A stretch of 64,000 nt of DNA from Caballeronia insecticola (GTDB lineage: Bacteria > Pseudomonadota > Gammaproteobacteria > Burkholderiales > Burkholderiaceae): the NCBI RefSeq assembly GCF_000402035.1, contig NC_021287.1, forward strand, positions 2,418,001-2,482,000, given 5' to 3'. The notes under the pieces are model-generated. The model was not told where the DNA came from and made no database searches. It saw only the letters and a list, made by a program, of their open reading frames with translations. Made by a program: the position numbers and the translations under genes. Within the stretch, counting starts at the first letter, position 1. Each line of letters begins with the position of its first letter. Of the stretch, positions 11,845-20,602 are shown piece after piece.

Positions 11845-12234
11845 ATGGACATGCAACAACTCGTTTCAGAATTTCTCTCGTCGGAACACGGCGCGCAGGC
11901 CACGCAGGCGCTGACCGATCAGGGCTTCAGTCCCGAAGATAGTCAGCAGATGCTCGGTACCGCGGCGGAAACCGCGCACGCGCACGCCGAAGAACAGAGC
12001 CAGGGCTTGCTCGGCAATCAGCCCGGCAAGAGTTTTTTCGCGGCGTTCGCTGCCGGGCTCGTACGCGGTGACGGTTTTCTGAAATCGATGGAGGAAGGTG
12101 GCGAAGGCGTTCTCACGGGGCGCATCGCCGAATCGATCGCCGCGCGCATGGGGATGGATCCCGGCACGGCATCCACGGTTGCGGCGGCCGCGACGCCCTA
12201 TGTCGTCGCGTTTCTGCGGGAAAAGCTCGCATAG
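11845..12234 (+). CDS. Conserved small protein of unknown function
   Basis: 129 residues starting MDMQQLVSEFLSSEHGAQAT; I do not recognise the family. It looks soluble and largely helical, with no signal peptide or membrane segment, several Gly-rich turns (GLLGNQPGKSFF, GEGVLTGRI) and an Ala-rich C-terminal helix (ASTVAAAATPYVVAFLREKL). The ATG at 11845 follows GAGGAGCAGC at good spacing; the frame is open upstream but those residues look non-coding. It is followed by a strong terminator and is probably monocistronic. The layout loosely recalls small DUF937/YidB-like proteins, but that is a weak impression. Confidence 0.7.
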   Translation: MDMQQLVSEFLSSEHGAQATQALTDQGFSPEDSQQMLGTAAETAHAHAEEQSQGLLGNQPGKSFFAAFAAGLVRGDGFLKSMEEGGEGVLTGRIAESIAARMGMDPGTASTVAAAATPYVVAFLREKLA

Positions 12235-12260
12235 CGCAGCGCAAGGCTGAAGCACCAAAA

Positions 12261-12288
12261 ACAAAGCCGCTCCGAAGAGCGGCTTTGT
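12261..12288. terminator. Bidirectional terminator between the small gene and gap
   Basis: A perfect 12-bp stem (12261-12272 and 12277-12288) closed by a CGAA tetraloop. An A-run precedes it and TTTGT ends it, so it can stop transcription from both converging genes. Confidence 0.8.
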
Positions 12289-12338
12289 CATTTCAGCGGT
12301 TGAAGCTCGTCTTGCCTTAACTTCGCCTTTACTTAGCC

Positions 12339-13349
12339 TTACTTGGCGTTAGCCAGCGCCACGGCCGTATCCAGCATGCGGTTCGAGAAGCCCCACTCGT
12401 TGTCGTACCAGCTCGACACCTTCACGAGACGGCCCGACACCTTGGTCAGCGTCGAATCGAACGTCGACGAAGCCGGGTTGTGGTTGAAGTCGATCGACAC
12501 CAGCGGCGCGTCGTTGTAGCCCAGGATGCCCTTCAGCGCGCCTTCCGACGCTTCCTTCATGATCTTGTTGACTTCTTCGACCGTCGTGTCGCGCGCGGCG
12601 ATGAACGAGAGATCGACAACCGACACGTTGATCGTCGGGACGCGGATTGCGTAGCCATCGAGCTTGCCGTTCAGTTCCGGCAGCACGAGACCGACTGCGG
12701 AAGCGGCGCCCGTCTTCGTCGGGATCTGGCTGTGCGTGGCCGAGCGCGCGCGGCGGAGGTCTTCGTGATACACGTCGGTCAGAACCTGATCGTTCGTGTA
12801 TGCATGGATCGTGGTCATCAGACCGTTCACCAGGCCGATCTTGTCGTTCAGCGGCTTGACGAGCGGCGCCAGGCAGTTCGTCGTGCACGATGCGTTCGAG
12901 ATGACCGTGTCCGACGCCTTCAGCACGTGATGGTTCACGCCATACACGACGGTCGCATCCACGTCCTTGCCGCCGGGCGCCGAGATGATGACCTTCTTCG
13001 CGCCACCCTTGATGTGCGCGCTCGCCTTTTCCTTCGTCGTGAAGAAGCCCGTGCACTCCAGCACCACGTCGACCTTCAGTTCGCCCCACGGCAGTTCGGC
13101 CGGGTTGCGGTTCGCCAGCACGCGGATCTTGTCGCCATTGACGACGAGGTAATCGCCGTCCACCGACACTTCGCCGGGGAACTTGCCGTGCGCCGTGTCG
13201 TACTGCGTCAGGTGCGCGTTGGTCTTGGCATCGCCGAGATCGTTGATGGCGACGATCTCGATGTCGTGCTTCTTGCCGTTTTCATAGAAGGCGCGCAGCG
13301 TGTTGCGGCCGATCCGGCCGTAGCCGTTGATTGCAACGCGAATCGTCAT
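12339..13349 (-). CDS. gap: Glyceraldehyde-3-phosphate dehydrogenase
   Basis: NAD-dependent glycolytic/gluconeogenic enzyme converting glyceraldehyde-3-phosphate to 1,3-bisphosphoglycerate. The 336-residue product has the Rossmann start [20 protein letters not shown], the catalytic cysteine at residue 155 in [12 protein letters not shown] and the catalytic histidine at 182 ([10 protein letters not shown]). It ends [20 protein letters not shown], standard for the family. It lies 48 bases downstream of tkt on the same strand and is probably co-transcribed with it. Confidence 0.98.
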   Translation of the reverse strand: MTIRVAINGYGRIGRNTLRAFYENGKKHDIEIVAINDLGDAKTNAHLTQYDTAHGKFPGEVSVDGDYLVVNGDKIRVLANRNPAELPWGELKVDVVLECTGFFTTKEKASAHIKGGAKKVIISAPGGKDVDATVVYGVNHHVLKASDTVISNASCTTNCLAPLVKPLNDKIGLVNGLMTTIHAYTNDQVLTDVYHEDLRRARSATHSQIPTKTGAASAVGLVLPELNGKLDGYAIRVPTINVSVVDLSFIAARDTTVEEVNKIMKEASEGALKGILGYNDAPLVSIDFNHNPASSTFDSTLTKVSGRLVKVSSWYDNEWGFSNRMLDTAVALANAK

Positions 13350-13397
13350 GGTCTATCTCCTTGGCTTAAAAATACCTTCCTCGCTGACGCGACAACC

Positions 13398-15449
13398 TCA
13401 CGCGGCCAGCACGGACTTCGCGGTCTTGACGATGTTCTCGACCGTGAAGCCGAAGTGCTTGAACAGCGCGCCCGCCGGGGCCGACTCGCCGAACGTGTCG
13501 ATGCCGACCACGCCGCCTTCCAGGCCCACGTACTTGCGCCAGAAATCCGTCACGCCCGCCTCGATCGCCACGCGCGCCACGCCCTTGGGCAGCACGCGCT
13601 CGCGGTATTCGGCGTCTTGCTTGTCGAAGACATTGGTACAGGGCATCGACACGACGCGCGCGCCGATGCCTTCCTTCGCCAGCGCCTCGACGGCTTCCAT
13701 CGCGAGTTGCACTTCCGAGCCGGTCGCGATGAGGATGATCTTGCGCGCGGGGATGTCGTCATTCCAGTCGCGCAGCACGTAGCCGCCCTTCGCGATGTTC
13801 GCAATCTGGATGTCGTTGCGCGACGAGAATTGCAGGTTCTGGCGGCTGAAAATCAGCGTCGACGGACCGTGATGCGCGATCGCATGCGTCCACGCCACGG
13901 CCGTTTCGACGGTATCCGCCGGCCGCCACGTTTGCAGATTCGGGATCAGGCGCAGGCTCGAGACGTGCTCGATCGACTGGTGCGTCGGGCCGTCTTCACC
14001 GAGACCGATGGAATCGTGCGTGAACACGAAGATCGAACGCGACTTCATCAGCGCCGCGACGCGCAGTGCGTTGCGGCTGTAGTCCGAGAACGTGAGGAAC
14101 GTGCCGCCGAACGGGCGATAGCCGCCATGCAACGCCAGGCCGTTGATGGCCGCGCTCATGCCGAACTCGCGCACGCCGTAGTTGATGTGATTGCCCCACT
14201 GGATGCCCGCGTGATCCGGATTCGCGTTTTCCGCGTCTCCCGCAGCACGCACCGGTTTGGAAGCCTTCCAGTTGGTGAGGTTCGAGCCGGTCAGATCGGC
14301 CGAACCGCCGAGCAGTTCCGGCAGCGCGGCAGCCAGCCCTTCGAGCGTATTCTGCGATGCCTTGCGCGATGCGATCGTTTCGGCTTTCTGGTTCGCGTCT
14401 TCGATGATCTTCGCGACGTTCTCGGCCCAGTTCGCGGGCAACTCGCCGTTCATGCGGCGCGTGAATTCGGCGGCTTCGTTGCCGTATTTGGCGCGGTAGG
14501 CGTCGAACCCTTTGTTCCATTCGGCTTCGGCGTGCGTGCCCTGCTCCTTCGCGTCCCACGCCGCATAGACTTCCTGCGGAATCTCGAACGGACCGAACTT
14601 CCAGCCGATCGCCTCGCGCGTCGCGGCAATTTCCTTGTCGCCGAGCGGCGCGCCGTGCGCATCGTGGCCGCCCGCCTTCGTGGGCGCGCCCTTGCCGATG
14701 ACCGTGCGGCAGCAGATCAGCGTCGGCTTGTCCGACTTCTTCGCCGCGGCAATGGCGGCATCGACCGCTTCGACGTCATGGCCGTTCACCGCGCGGATCA
14801 CGTTCCAGCCGTAGGCTTCGAAGCGCTTCGGCGTGTCGTCGTGGAACCAGTGCTCGACGTGGCCGTCGATCGAAATGCCGTTGTCGTCGTACAGCGCGAT
14901 CAGCTTGTTGAGCTTGAGCGTGCCGGCAAGCGAGCAGGCTTCGTGCGAGATGCCTTCCATCAGGCAGCCGTCGCCCAGGAACACGTACGTGTAGTGATCG
15001 ACGATCTTCGCGTCCGCGCGATTGAACTCGGCGGCGAGCAGCGCTTCGGCGAGCGCCATGCCGACCGCGTTGCCGACGCCCTGGCCGAGCGGACCGGTCG
15101 TCGTCTCGACGCCCGGCGTCATGCCGACTTCGGGGTGCCCCGGCGTCTTCGAATGCAGTTGGCGGAAGTTCTTGAGTTCGCTCATCGGCAGGTCATAGCC
15201 GGTGAGGTGCAGCAACGAATACAGCAGCATCGAACCATGGCCGTTCGACAGAACGAAACGGTCACGGTCGAACCAGTGCGGATTCGTGGGATTGTGCTTC
15301 AGATGGCGAGACCACAGCGCGACGCCGATTTCCGCCATGCCCATTGGCATGCCGGGGTGGCCGGAGTTGGCTTGTTGAACGGCGTCCATGGCAAGCGCGC
15401 GGATTGCGTTGGCCATGAGGGCGGTCTGGCTGGAGGTCGGGGTCGTCAT
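13398..15449 (-). CDS. tkt: Transketolase
   Basis: Thiamine-diphosphate enzyme that moves two-carbon units between sugar phosphates in the pentose phosphate pathway. The 683-residue protein has the ThDP-binding motif ([20 protein letters not shown], then DDNGISIDG), the N-terminal substrate motif [16 protein letters not shown], and the pyrimidine domain ([17 protein letters not shown]). Length and both domains are normal. The C-terminal domain ends [14 protein letters not shown]. It heads a two-gene unit with gap. Confidence 0.98.
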   Translation of the reverse strand: MTTPTSSQTALMANAIRALAMDAVQQANSGHPGMPMGMAEIGVALWSRHLKHNPTNPHWFDRDRFVLSNGHGSMLLYSLLHLTGYDLPMSELKNFRQLHSKTPGHPEVGMTPGVETTTGPLGQGVGNAVGMALAEALLAAEFNRADAKIVDHYTYVFLGDGCLMEGISHEACSLAGTLKLNKLIALYDDNGISIDGHVEHWFHDDTPKRFEAYGWNVIRAVNGHDVEAVDAAIAAAKKSDKPTLICCRTVIGKGAPTKAGGHDAHGAPLGDKEIAATREAIGWKFGPFEIPQEVYAAWDAKEQGTHAEAEWNKGFDAYRAKYGNEAAEFTRRMNGELPANWAENVAKIIEDANQKAETIASRKASQNTLEGLAAALPELLGGSADLTGSNLTNWKASKPVRAAGDAENANPDHAGIQWGNHINYGVREFGMSAAINGLALHGGYRPFGGTFLTFSDYSRNALRVAALMKSRSIFVFTHDSIGLGEDGPTHQSIEHVSSLRLIPNLQTWRPADTVETAVAWTHAIAHHGPSTLIFSRQNLQFSSRNDIQIANIAKGGYVLRDWNDDIPARKIILIATGSEVQLAMEAVEALAKEGIGARVVSMPCTNVFDKQDAEYRERVLPKGVARVAIEAGVTDFWRKYVGLEGGVVGIDTFGESAPAGALFKHFGFTVENIVKTAKSVLAA

Positions 15450-15857
15450 GTCGAGTCTGGGCAGGTCCTGAAATGATCCGCAGTGCTTCTCACGCAGTAC
15501 TTCTCACTCGCGCCGGACCCGCGGGACACAACGTTTTCAGGACCGGAACGACGAGAAACGACGAGGATCGGGAGGCCGTCATTCTATCAGACCGGTCCGA
15601 TCGCCACGCGTGCTTCAGGGCGCCGACCCGGTGCGGGGCCGCGTCCCGGCCGCGCGGGCATGTTCCGTGCAAAACACCGGTGACAGTACACGATTGCGCG
15701 CACCGGCGACGGACGTTCATCCGGCAAAATCCGTCCGCGCCCGTCTGGTTGCTCGCGTGGTTCCGATCCGCGCAATTCGTTCCGGCCGATTGATCGTACG
15801 GCTTCATGGCAGAATGTTCGTCAATGCGCAGCAAGAAGGCTTCAAGGAGTGCTTTCG
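15450..15857. other. Intergenic region between divergent tkt and VOC gene
   Basis: About 400 bases without a gene. On the minus strand a TAGAAT hexamer (15586-15581), preceded by TGA, could be the -10 box for tkt, giving a leader of roughly 130 bases. Near 15478-15506 a short imperfect direct repeat around CTTCTCAC is visible. AAGGAG at 15843-15848 is the ribosome-binding site of the VOC gene. Nothing else is recognisable. Confidence 0.5.
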
Positions 15858-16271
15858 ATGACCGACCCCCGCCCGGCCGATGTTCCCTGGCTGACTCCCT
15901 ACCTCACCGTGCGCGATGCGCGCGTGAGCATCGCGTTCTATGAAAAAGCGCTCGGTTTCGCGGTGCGCGACAGCGTGAACGACGACGGCTTGATCATCCA
16001 CGTCGAGATGACGTATCGCGGCCAGTTGATCGTCATGTTCGCGCCCGAAGGCGCCTACGGTTCGCAGGCGCGTACGCCGAAGAGCGCGGGACTCACGGCG
16101 CCGCAGTCGTTCTATCTGTATGTCGACGATGTCGATGCGGCGTTTCGTCAGGCGCTCGCCGTTGGCGCGAAGGGACTCATCGAGCCGCAGGATCAGTTCT
16201 GGGGCGACCGCTTCGCGCAGTTCGAGGATCCGGACGGCTATCGCTGGGCCATCGCACGGCATCTGAACTGA
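15858..16271 (+). CDS. VOC-family (glyoxalase/bleomycin-resistance fold) protein
   Basis: 137-residue single-domain member of the vicinal oxygen chelate superfamily; substrate unknown. It shows the paired beta-alpha-beta-beta-beta pattern: LTPYLTVRDARVSIAFYEKA with LGFAVRDSV at the start, then FYLYVDDVDAAFRQALAVGA and the closing WGDRFAQFEDPDGYRWAIA, the typical second module with a metal-ligand-type Glu/Asp. The form resembles the PhnB-like subgroup. I chose the ATG at 15858 because AAGGAG precedes it at 9 bases; the upstream GTG is too close to that site. Confidence 0.85.
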   Translation: MTDPRPADVPWLTPYLTVRDARVSIAFYEKALGFAVRDSVNDDGLIIHVEMTYRGQLIVMFAPEGAYGSQARTPKSAGLTAPQSFYLYVDDVDAAFRQALAVGAKGLIEPQDQFWGDRFAQFEDPDGYRWAIARHLN

Positions 16272-16355
16272 CACGCGCTGACCCGAGCCGAAACGCTGCT
16301 GTATCGCCGCCAGGCATCCACCCTATCCGCGGACCCGAGTCCGCGATCGACCTCA

Positions 16356-17090
16356 ATGCCACGTTTTCATGTTGACGGCCCGCTGTCCGTGGGTCAAACC
16401 CTCCCGCTCCCCGACGATGTCGTGCGCCATGTGCACGTCCTGCGCCTGCAGACCGGCGATGCGATCACGCTCTTCGATGGCGCCGGCGGCGAATATCACG
16501 GCACGCTCGTCGACATCGCCCGACGTGCGGCGACGGCGCGCATCGACGAACACAGCGACCGCGAGGCCGAGCCGCCCTATCGCGTGACGGTGGCGCAGGG
16601 CGTCGCCGGTGGCGACAAGATGGACTGGCTCATCGAGAAGGCGGTGGAACTGGGCGTGGCGGGCATCGTGCCGATCACCGCCGAGCGCGGCGTCGTGCGG
16701 CTGGCCGGTGAGCGGGCGCTGCGGCGTCAGGCGCACTGGCAGGCGCTCACGCGTGCGGCGTGCGAGCAGTGCGGACGCAACCGCGTGCCCGAGATCGCCC
16801 CGCCGCGCGACCTCGACGCGTGGCTCGCCGACCTGCCTGACGTCGACGGCGAATTGCGCCTGCTGCTCTCGCCGCGCGCCGACATGACCTTCGCCACGCT
16901 GCCCGCCGATCCGCCGAGTGGCCCGGTCACGCTGCTGATCGGACCTGAGGCGGGTTTCTCGCCTGCGGAGGAAGAAGCGATCGTCGCGGCCGGCTTTTCG
17001 GCGTTGGGCCTTGGTCCGCGCGTGCTGCGCACGGAAACGGCGGGTGTCGCGGTGCTCGCGGCGCTGGCTGCACGCTGGGGCGGCTGGTGA
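16356..17090 (+). CDS. rsmE: 16S rRNA (uracil-1498-N3)-methyltransferase
   Basis: Methylates U1498 of 16S rRNA in the decoding region. The 244-residue protein has an N-terminal PUA-like RNA-binding domain (LPDDVVRHVHVLRLQTGD) and a C-terminal SPOUT methyltransferase knot with the SAM-binding motifs LLIGPEAGFSPAEEEA and LGPRVLRTETAGVAVLAAL. KMDWLIEKAVELGV near residue 88 is another RsmE hallmark. Length is normal. It is followed by a hairpin shared with the converging barstar gene. Confidence 0.96.
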   Translation: MPRFHVDGPLSVGQTLPLPDDVVRHVHVLRLQTGDAITLFDGAGGEYHGTLVDIARRAATARIDEHSDREAEPPYRVTVAQGVAGGDKMDWLIEKAVELGVAGIVPITAERGVVRLAGERALRRQAHWQALTRAACEQCGRNRVPEIAPPRDLDAWLADLPDVDGELRLLLSPRADMTFATLPADPPSGPVTLLIGPEAGFSPAEEEAIVAAGFSALGLGPRVLRTETAGVAVLAALAARWGGW

Positions 17091-17115
17091 TATTCCGGTG
17101 CCGCAAAAACGAGAA

Positions 17116-17138
17116 CAGCCCGACGGTCGGTCGGGCTG
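17116..17138. terminator. Hairpin between rsmE and the barstar-like gene
   Basis: 8-bp stem (17116-17123 and 17131-17138). On the minus strand it is followed by a T-rich stretch (CTCGTTTTTGC), which suits termination of the RNase/barstar transcript; the plus-strand side lacks a T-run. Confidence 0.6.
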
Positions 17139-17184
17139 CATGTGACTTGAAAAGCGATAGAGCGGGCGCGCAGACGCCCGGCGC

Positions 17185-17748
17185 TCAGACGAACGAGTAG
17201 AACACGCGGAACGCCACGCGCCGTTCCGCCCAGAATTCGGCGGCGTCGCGGAAGACGTCGAGCAGCACCTCGCGACCTTCCTTGTCGAACTTTTGCGCGA
17301 TCGGCAGTTGCTCCAGCACGATCACAAATCCCGGCTGCGACCCTGCCTTGTGGACCAGATCGGTGAGCGAATCGTAGAGCGCGTCGTAATTCTTGCCGAA
17401 ATGCTTCGGAAACAGGAACGACGTGGCGATGGTCTCGAGCACTTCCTGCTTGCTCTGCGCATGGCCGAGATAAGCATAGAGGAAGTGCTGGCCGAGGCGA
17501 TTGGCTTCGTCGGCGAGATCCTGCACGCGGAACGCGCGAATCGACTGAACGATGTTCGGCCGAACCGTGGCGAACATCGATTCCGTATCCTCGTGCGAAT
17601 GGGACTCTTCAGGCCTTGTTTCGTCGTCGGGTCTGGTGTCGTGTTCTGTCATGCGTAGCCGCAGTACTCGCTGAAACAGGTTGCCATCGCCGGTGGCGAA
17701 AAGATCGTTCGCGACGCTGTGGTCGTGCGCGTAGATGTTGTCGCTCAT
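17185..17748 (-). CDS. Barstar-like ribonuclease inhibitor
   Basis: Probable cytoplasmic antidote to the ribonuclease encoded just upstream. The 187-residue product has a barstar domain at about residues 95-187: FGKNYDALYDSLTDL (117-131) aligns with the barstar interaction helix, with D122, Y125 and D126 at the positions of barstar Asp35, Trp38 and Asp39. The first ~90 residues are an acidic, His/Glu-rich extension not found in classic 90-residue barstars. I chose the ATG at 17748, 16 bases after the RNase stop; the ATG at residue 33 is another option. The frame is open further upstream but overlaps the RNase gene. Confidence 0.88.
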   Translation of the reverse strand: MSDNIYAHDHSVANDLFATGDGNLFQRVLRLRMTEHDTRPDDETRPEESHSHEDTESMFATVRPNIVQSIRAFRVQDLADEANRLGQHFLYAYLGHAQSKQEVLETIATSFLFPKHFGKNYDALYDSLTDLVHKAGSQPGFVIVLEQLPIAQKFDKEGREVLLDVFRDAAEFWAERRVAFRVFYSFV

Positions 17749-17764
17749 GCCGTTAATCCCGTGG

Positions 17765-18256
17765 TTAGTCCGCAATGCGTTTGAAACTGGCGTAATGGTC
17801 GTCCGTGTAGTAGCACTCGCCGATCTGCCTGCGCGGCCCGCCGCATATGATCCGGCGCGCGCCGCGGTCCCTCGAGCGAGGTGTAGCAACGGTGTATTCG
17901 TGGTAATAGCCGCGCGCTTGCCGCGGAAGCAGACGTTCGCGATTGCCGAATACGACGCCGTCCTTCTCGTAAGGGAAAGGGCCGCCCGCTTCGATCAGCC
18001 GCAAGGTCGCGACCGCCTGTCTGGGCAATTGCGCCAACTGGATGATGGCGAACCCATCCTCGGATTGCGCGCGCGACGCAGCCGGCTGCCGTGCCTGCTC
18101 TTGCTCGACCGCTTCCGCCGGTCGCGCCGGTGCCTGACTCGCGGATGCGACCGGTTCCTGGAGTCCCCGCGACTCGTCCTTGCCGCATCCGCCCAGAACG
18201 ACGCTCAAGCCGAGGCTCAAGCCAAGGATGCAGGAGAAAGCCCACGCGCGCTTCAC
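17765..18256 (-). CDS. Barnase/T1-family guanyl-type ribonuclease with lipoprotein signal
   Basis: Predicted exported RNA-cleaving enzyme. The 163-residue product begins with a signal sequence and a lipobox-like LGGC (Cys24), then an Ala/Gln/Glu-rich linker, then a microbial RNase domain from residue 67. That domain holds the likely catalytic Glu120 (YYHEYTV), Arg134/135 (ARRIICGG) and His154 (DDHYASFKRI), matching barnase Glu73, Arg83/87 and His102. Two cysteines (138 and 148) could pair. The inhibitor gene follows after 16 bases on the same strand. Lipidation, rather than free secretion, is inferred from the lipobox. Related secreted RNases in Burkholderia are usually annotated only as 'ribonuclease'. 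Confidence 0.88.
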   Translation of the reverse strand: MKRAWAFSCILGLSLGLSVVLGGCGKDESRGLQEPVASASQAPARPAEAVEQEQARQPAASRAQSEDGFAIIQLAQLPRQAVATLRLIEAGGPFPYEKDGVVFGNRERLLPRQARGYYHEYTVATPRSRDRGARRIICGGPRRQIGECYYTDDHYASFKRIAD

Positions 18257-18307
18257 GAAACGATTATCCCCGCGTTGAACCGAGATCCGACGACCATTAA
18301 AGGTGTA

Positions 18308-18336
18308 AGGGTATCGCTAATAAGACAGCGAATCAA
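18308..18336 (-). promoter_or_regulatory. Possible promoter of the RNase gene
   Basis: On the minus strand TTGATT (18336-18331) and TACCCT (18313-18308) are 17 bases apart, about 50 bases before the RNase start. Both hexamers are imperfect. Confidence 0.3.
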
Positions 18337-18454
18337 TGTTCGACGGGAAATCGGCAAATTTTTCCCGAAATGTACAGCGTGACTGCGTCGCATGGGAAAG
18401 CCGCGACATTTAGTCCTAAACTGAGTGAAATTTAAACCAAATAAGCTAATAATC

Positions 18455-18608
18455 TTTTCCCGCGGGATTGGGAAACGGAAATCAAGTTGCCTCGCTTGTT
18501 GAAGATTCCACGGCAGTGCGCTCTGCCGACAAGTCCTGTACTTCTGGCGAACGGACGTCCCCTCTTTTCGCCTCGGCGTGCCGCAGATTTGCGGCACGCC
18601 CTTTTTTT
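18455..18608 (+). ncRNA. Candidate small RNA with intrinsic terminator
   Basis: A gene-free stretch ends in a textbook terminator (18575-18600 plus a T-run), yet no plus-strand gene lies upstream; rsmE ends 1.4 kb away. The sequence folds into successive hairpins: TTTCCC/GGGAAA (18456-18461 with 18470-18475), and CGGCAG/CTGCCG (18511-18516 with 18523-18528), before the terminator. A TAATAAT-like -10 sits at about 18447-18453. The 5' end is a guess. I do not recognise it as 6S, 4.5S or another known family. Confidence 0.4.
18575..18607 (+). terminator. Strong rho-independent terminator
   Basis: A perfect 10-bp GC-rich stem (18575-18584 and 18591-18600), 6-base loop, followed by CTTTTTTT. It acts on the plus strand with no coding gene ahead of it. 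Confidence 0.85.
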
Positions 18609-18895
18609 GGACGCGCGGAGGGTTTGCTTCACCGTCGCTGATGCCGTCGCTTCTGAAATGCCCTCCAGCGTGCGTCGCCGAGTTAAGAACCCGCGACTTG
18701 CGCGCCGCGTTTGTTGCCAACTTTGACATTGATGGCTCCCGCGCGCGGGATAAACTCGTTTACCTATGTCGGATCGACGAGGAAATATCCGTCCTCGGGC
18801 GCTCCATGTTTGCCTCGTGCGCAACGCGCCTCATACCGAACACAACGATCCCTTGCCACCCTGACGACGTTTAGGGTCGCCTCTCCGAACGCCCA
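18609..18895. other. Gap upstream of the TPR-GT9 gene
   Basis: About 290 bases with no gene. TTGACA at 18723-18728 is a perfect -35 hexamer, but the nearest good -10 (TAAACT, 18751) is 22 bases away, so promoter assignment is doubtful. Otherwise nothing recognisable. Confidence 0.35.
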
Positions 18896-20536
18896 ATGAA
18901 CGAGCCGATTCCTCGCGCGGCAGCCACGATCCTCGACGCCTTCCAGACCTTTCTGGGCCATGCCCTGAGCGCGCAACAGCAAGACGATCAGCGCGCGCGC
19001 GACATCTGGATGCAGGCTGCGAATTATTTGTCGCCGACGGATAGCGCGTCTGTCTGCACGCTGCTTACGCGGCTCGCCGGTGAACGGCGCACCACCGACG
19101 CCGAGCGCATTGCGCGCACGCTGCTGGCGCTCGAACCGCACAGTGCGCCGGCGCACTTCAATCTGGGGCTGGCGCTTCAGTATGCGAATCGCCACGCCGA
19201 CGCCGTGACGCCCTATCGTGCGGCGCTCGCGCTCGATCCGGATCTGCACAGCCTGCGCAACAATCTTGCCGCCGCGCTGCTGGACAGGAATCCGGCTTCG
19301 GGCGAAGCAGCGGCATTGCTCGAAGCCGCGCTCGAACTCACTCCGAACGATGCGAACTGTTGGGTCAATCTTGGCAAAGTACGTCTGGCAAGATTCGATC
19401 TCGACGGCGCGCTCGAAGCCAGCGAGCACGCGGTCAAGCTCGCACCCCAGGATTCCGTCGCGATCAGCAGCCACGGTCAAAGGCTGCGCGAAGCGCAAAG
19501 ATGGGACGATGCCGAGCGCTGTGCGACGGCGGCACTTCAACTTGCTCCGGGCAATGCGGCGTATCGGTCGAATCTGGGAATGCTTCATCTCTTGCGCGGC
19601 AACTACGCTGATGGCTGGCCGGAGCACGAAGCGCGATGGGAAGGCTCAAAAGAACTGGCGAGCAGGCGCCCCGCGTTTCCCGGCCCGACCTGGCAAGGCC
19701 AGCCGCTGCAAGGAAAGACGCTCCTGCTCTGGGGCGAGCAAGGCATGGGTGATCTGTTGCAGTTTTGCCGTTATGTGCCCTTGCTTGCTGATCGCGTGCA
19801 TCGCGAGGGTGGGCGGCTCGTGTGGAATTCGTTCCCACAGATGGGCTGGCTGCTCGGCCGCACGCTTGCTCGACATGCGGATGAATTCACGCTCGGCGGT
19901 GGCGTCGACGTGCTACCGAAATTCGACTATGAAATTTCGATGGTGACGCTGCCGCTGGTTTTCGATACCCGCGAGAACACCATTCCGGCCAATGTGCCCT
20001 ATCTACAAGCCGAGCCGAAAGCCGTCGACGCATGGCGTGATCGTCTTAGCAAGGAAAAGCGTCTCAAGGTCGGTTTGACGTGGACTGGCAGCCGCACACA
20101 TCAGCGCAATCCATTTCGTCGGGTCGGACTCGAACGCTACGAAGCGCATTTCCGCGACCTCGACAATGTCGCGTTCTATTCGCTCCAGCCCGATGCAGGC
20201 GCCGAAGTCGCGGCGGCGCGCTCCGCGGGCATGGACATCGCCGATTACACGGGCGAGTTCAAAAATTTCGACGATACGGCCGCGTTCATCAACGCGCTCG
20301 ATCTGGTGATTACGGTGTGCACGTCGGTTGCGCATCTGAGTGGCGCGTTGGGACAGCGCACCTGGGTGTTGCTCGACGTCAATCCGCATTGGGTGTGGTT
20401 GCTCGATCGCACCGACAGCCCGTGGTATCCGACTGCCACGCTGTACCGGCAAAAACGGTTCGCGGATTGGGCGCCCGTTTTCGATGAGCTCAAGACCGAT
20501 CTCAAGGCTCTTTCGGTCGCGCGGATCCCGAATTGA
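18896..20536 (+). CDS. TPR protein with GT9-like glycosyltransferase domain
   Basis: 546 residues in two parts. Residues 1-250 hold several tetratricopeptide repeats (APAHFNLGLALQYANRHADA, NCWVNLGKVRLARFDLDGA, AAYRSNLGMLHLLRGNYAD). Residues 275-540 have the fold typical of family-9 (heptosyltransferase-like) enzymes: LLLWGEQGMGDLLQFCRYVP, GLTWTGSRTHQRNPFRRV, and VITVCTSVAHLSGALGQRTW near the end, followed by NPHWVWLLDRTDSPWYPTA. Such TPR-GT proteins act on protein or polysaccharide acceptors; the acceptor here is unknown. It is convergent with a broken trimeric-autotransporter gene and lies near a second TPR glycosyltransferase, so adhesin modification is a reasonable guess. A hairpin terminator follows. 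Confidence 0.82.
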   Translation: MNEPIPRAAATILDAFQTFLGHALSAQQQDDQRARDIWMQAANYLSPTDSASVCTLLTRLAGERRTTDAERIARTLLALEPHSAPAHFNLGLALQYANRHADAVTPYRAALALDPDLHSLRNNLAAALLDRNPASGEAAALLEAALELTPNDANCWVNLGKVRLARFDLDGALEASEHAVKLAPQDSVAISSHGQRLREAQRWDDAERCATAALQLAPGNAAYRSNLGMLHLLRGNYADGWPEHEARWEGSKELASRRPAFPGPTWQGQPLQGKTLLLWGEQGMGDLLQFCRYVPLLADRVHREGGRLVWNSFPQMGWLLGRTLARHADEFTLGGGVDVLPKFDYEISMVTLPLVFDTRENTIPANVPYLQAEPKAVDAWRDRLSKEKRLKVGLTWTGSRTHQRNPFRRVGLERYEAHFRDLDNVAFYSLQPDAGAEVAAARSAGMDIADYTGEFKNFDDTAAFINALDLVITVCTSVAHLSGALGQRTWVLLDVNPHWVWLLDRTDSPWYPTATLYRQKRFADWAPVFDELKTDLKALSVARIPN

Positions 20537-20539
20537 GAA

Positions 20540-20567
20540 GAGCCCGACGCCTCACGGCGTCGGGCTC
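20540..20567. terminator. Terminator between the TPR-GT9 gene and the adhesin remnant
   Basis: A perfect 12-bp stem (20540-20551 and 20556-20567) with a 4-base loop directly after the TPR gene stop. The following T-run is weak. Confidence 0.65.
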
Positions 20568-20602
20568 CTTGTCATCGCAAATTAAAGCGTTCGAATCAGT
20601 TG

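Noticed and set aside
12480-15476. 998-codon plus-strand open frame
   Set aside because: It is the antisense shadow of gap and tkt, both of which have full family motifs; its product is Arg/His-rich with no recognisable domain.
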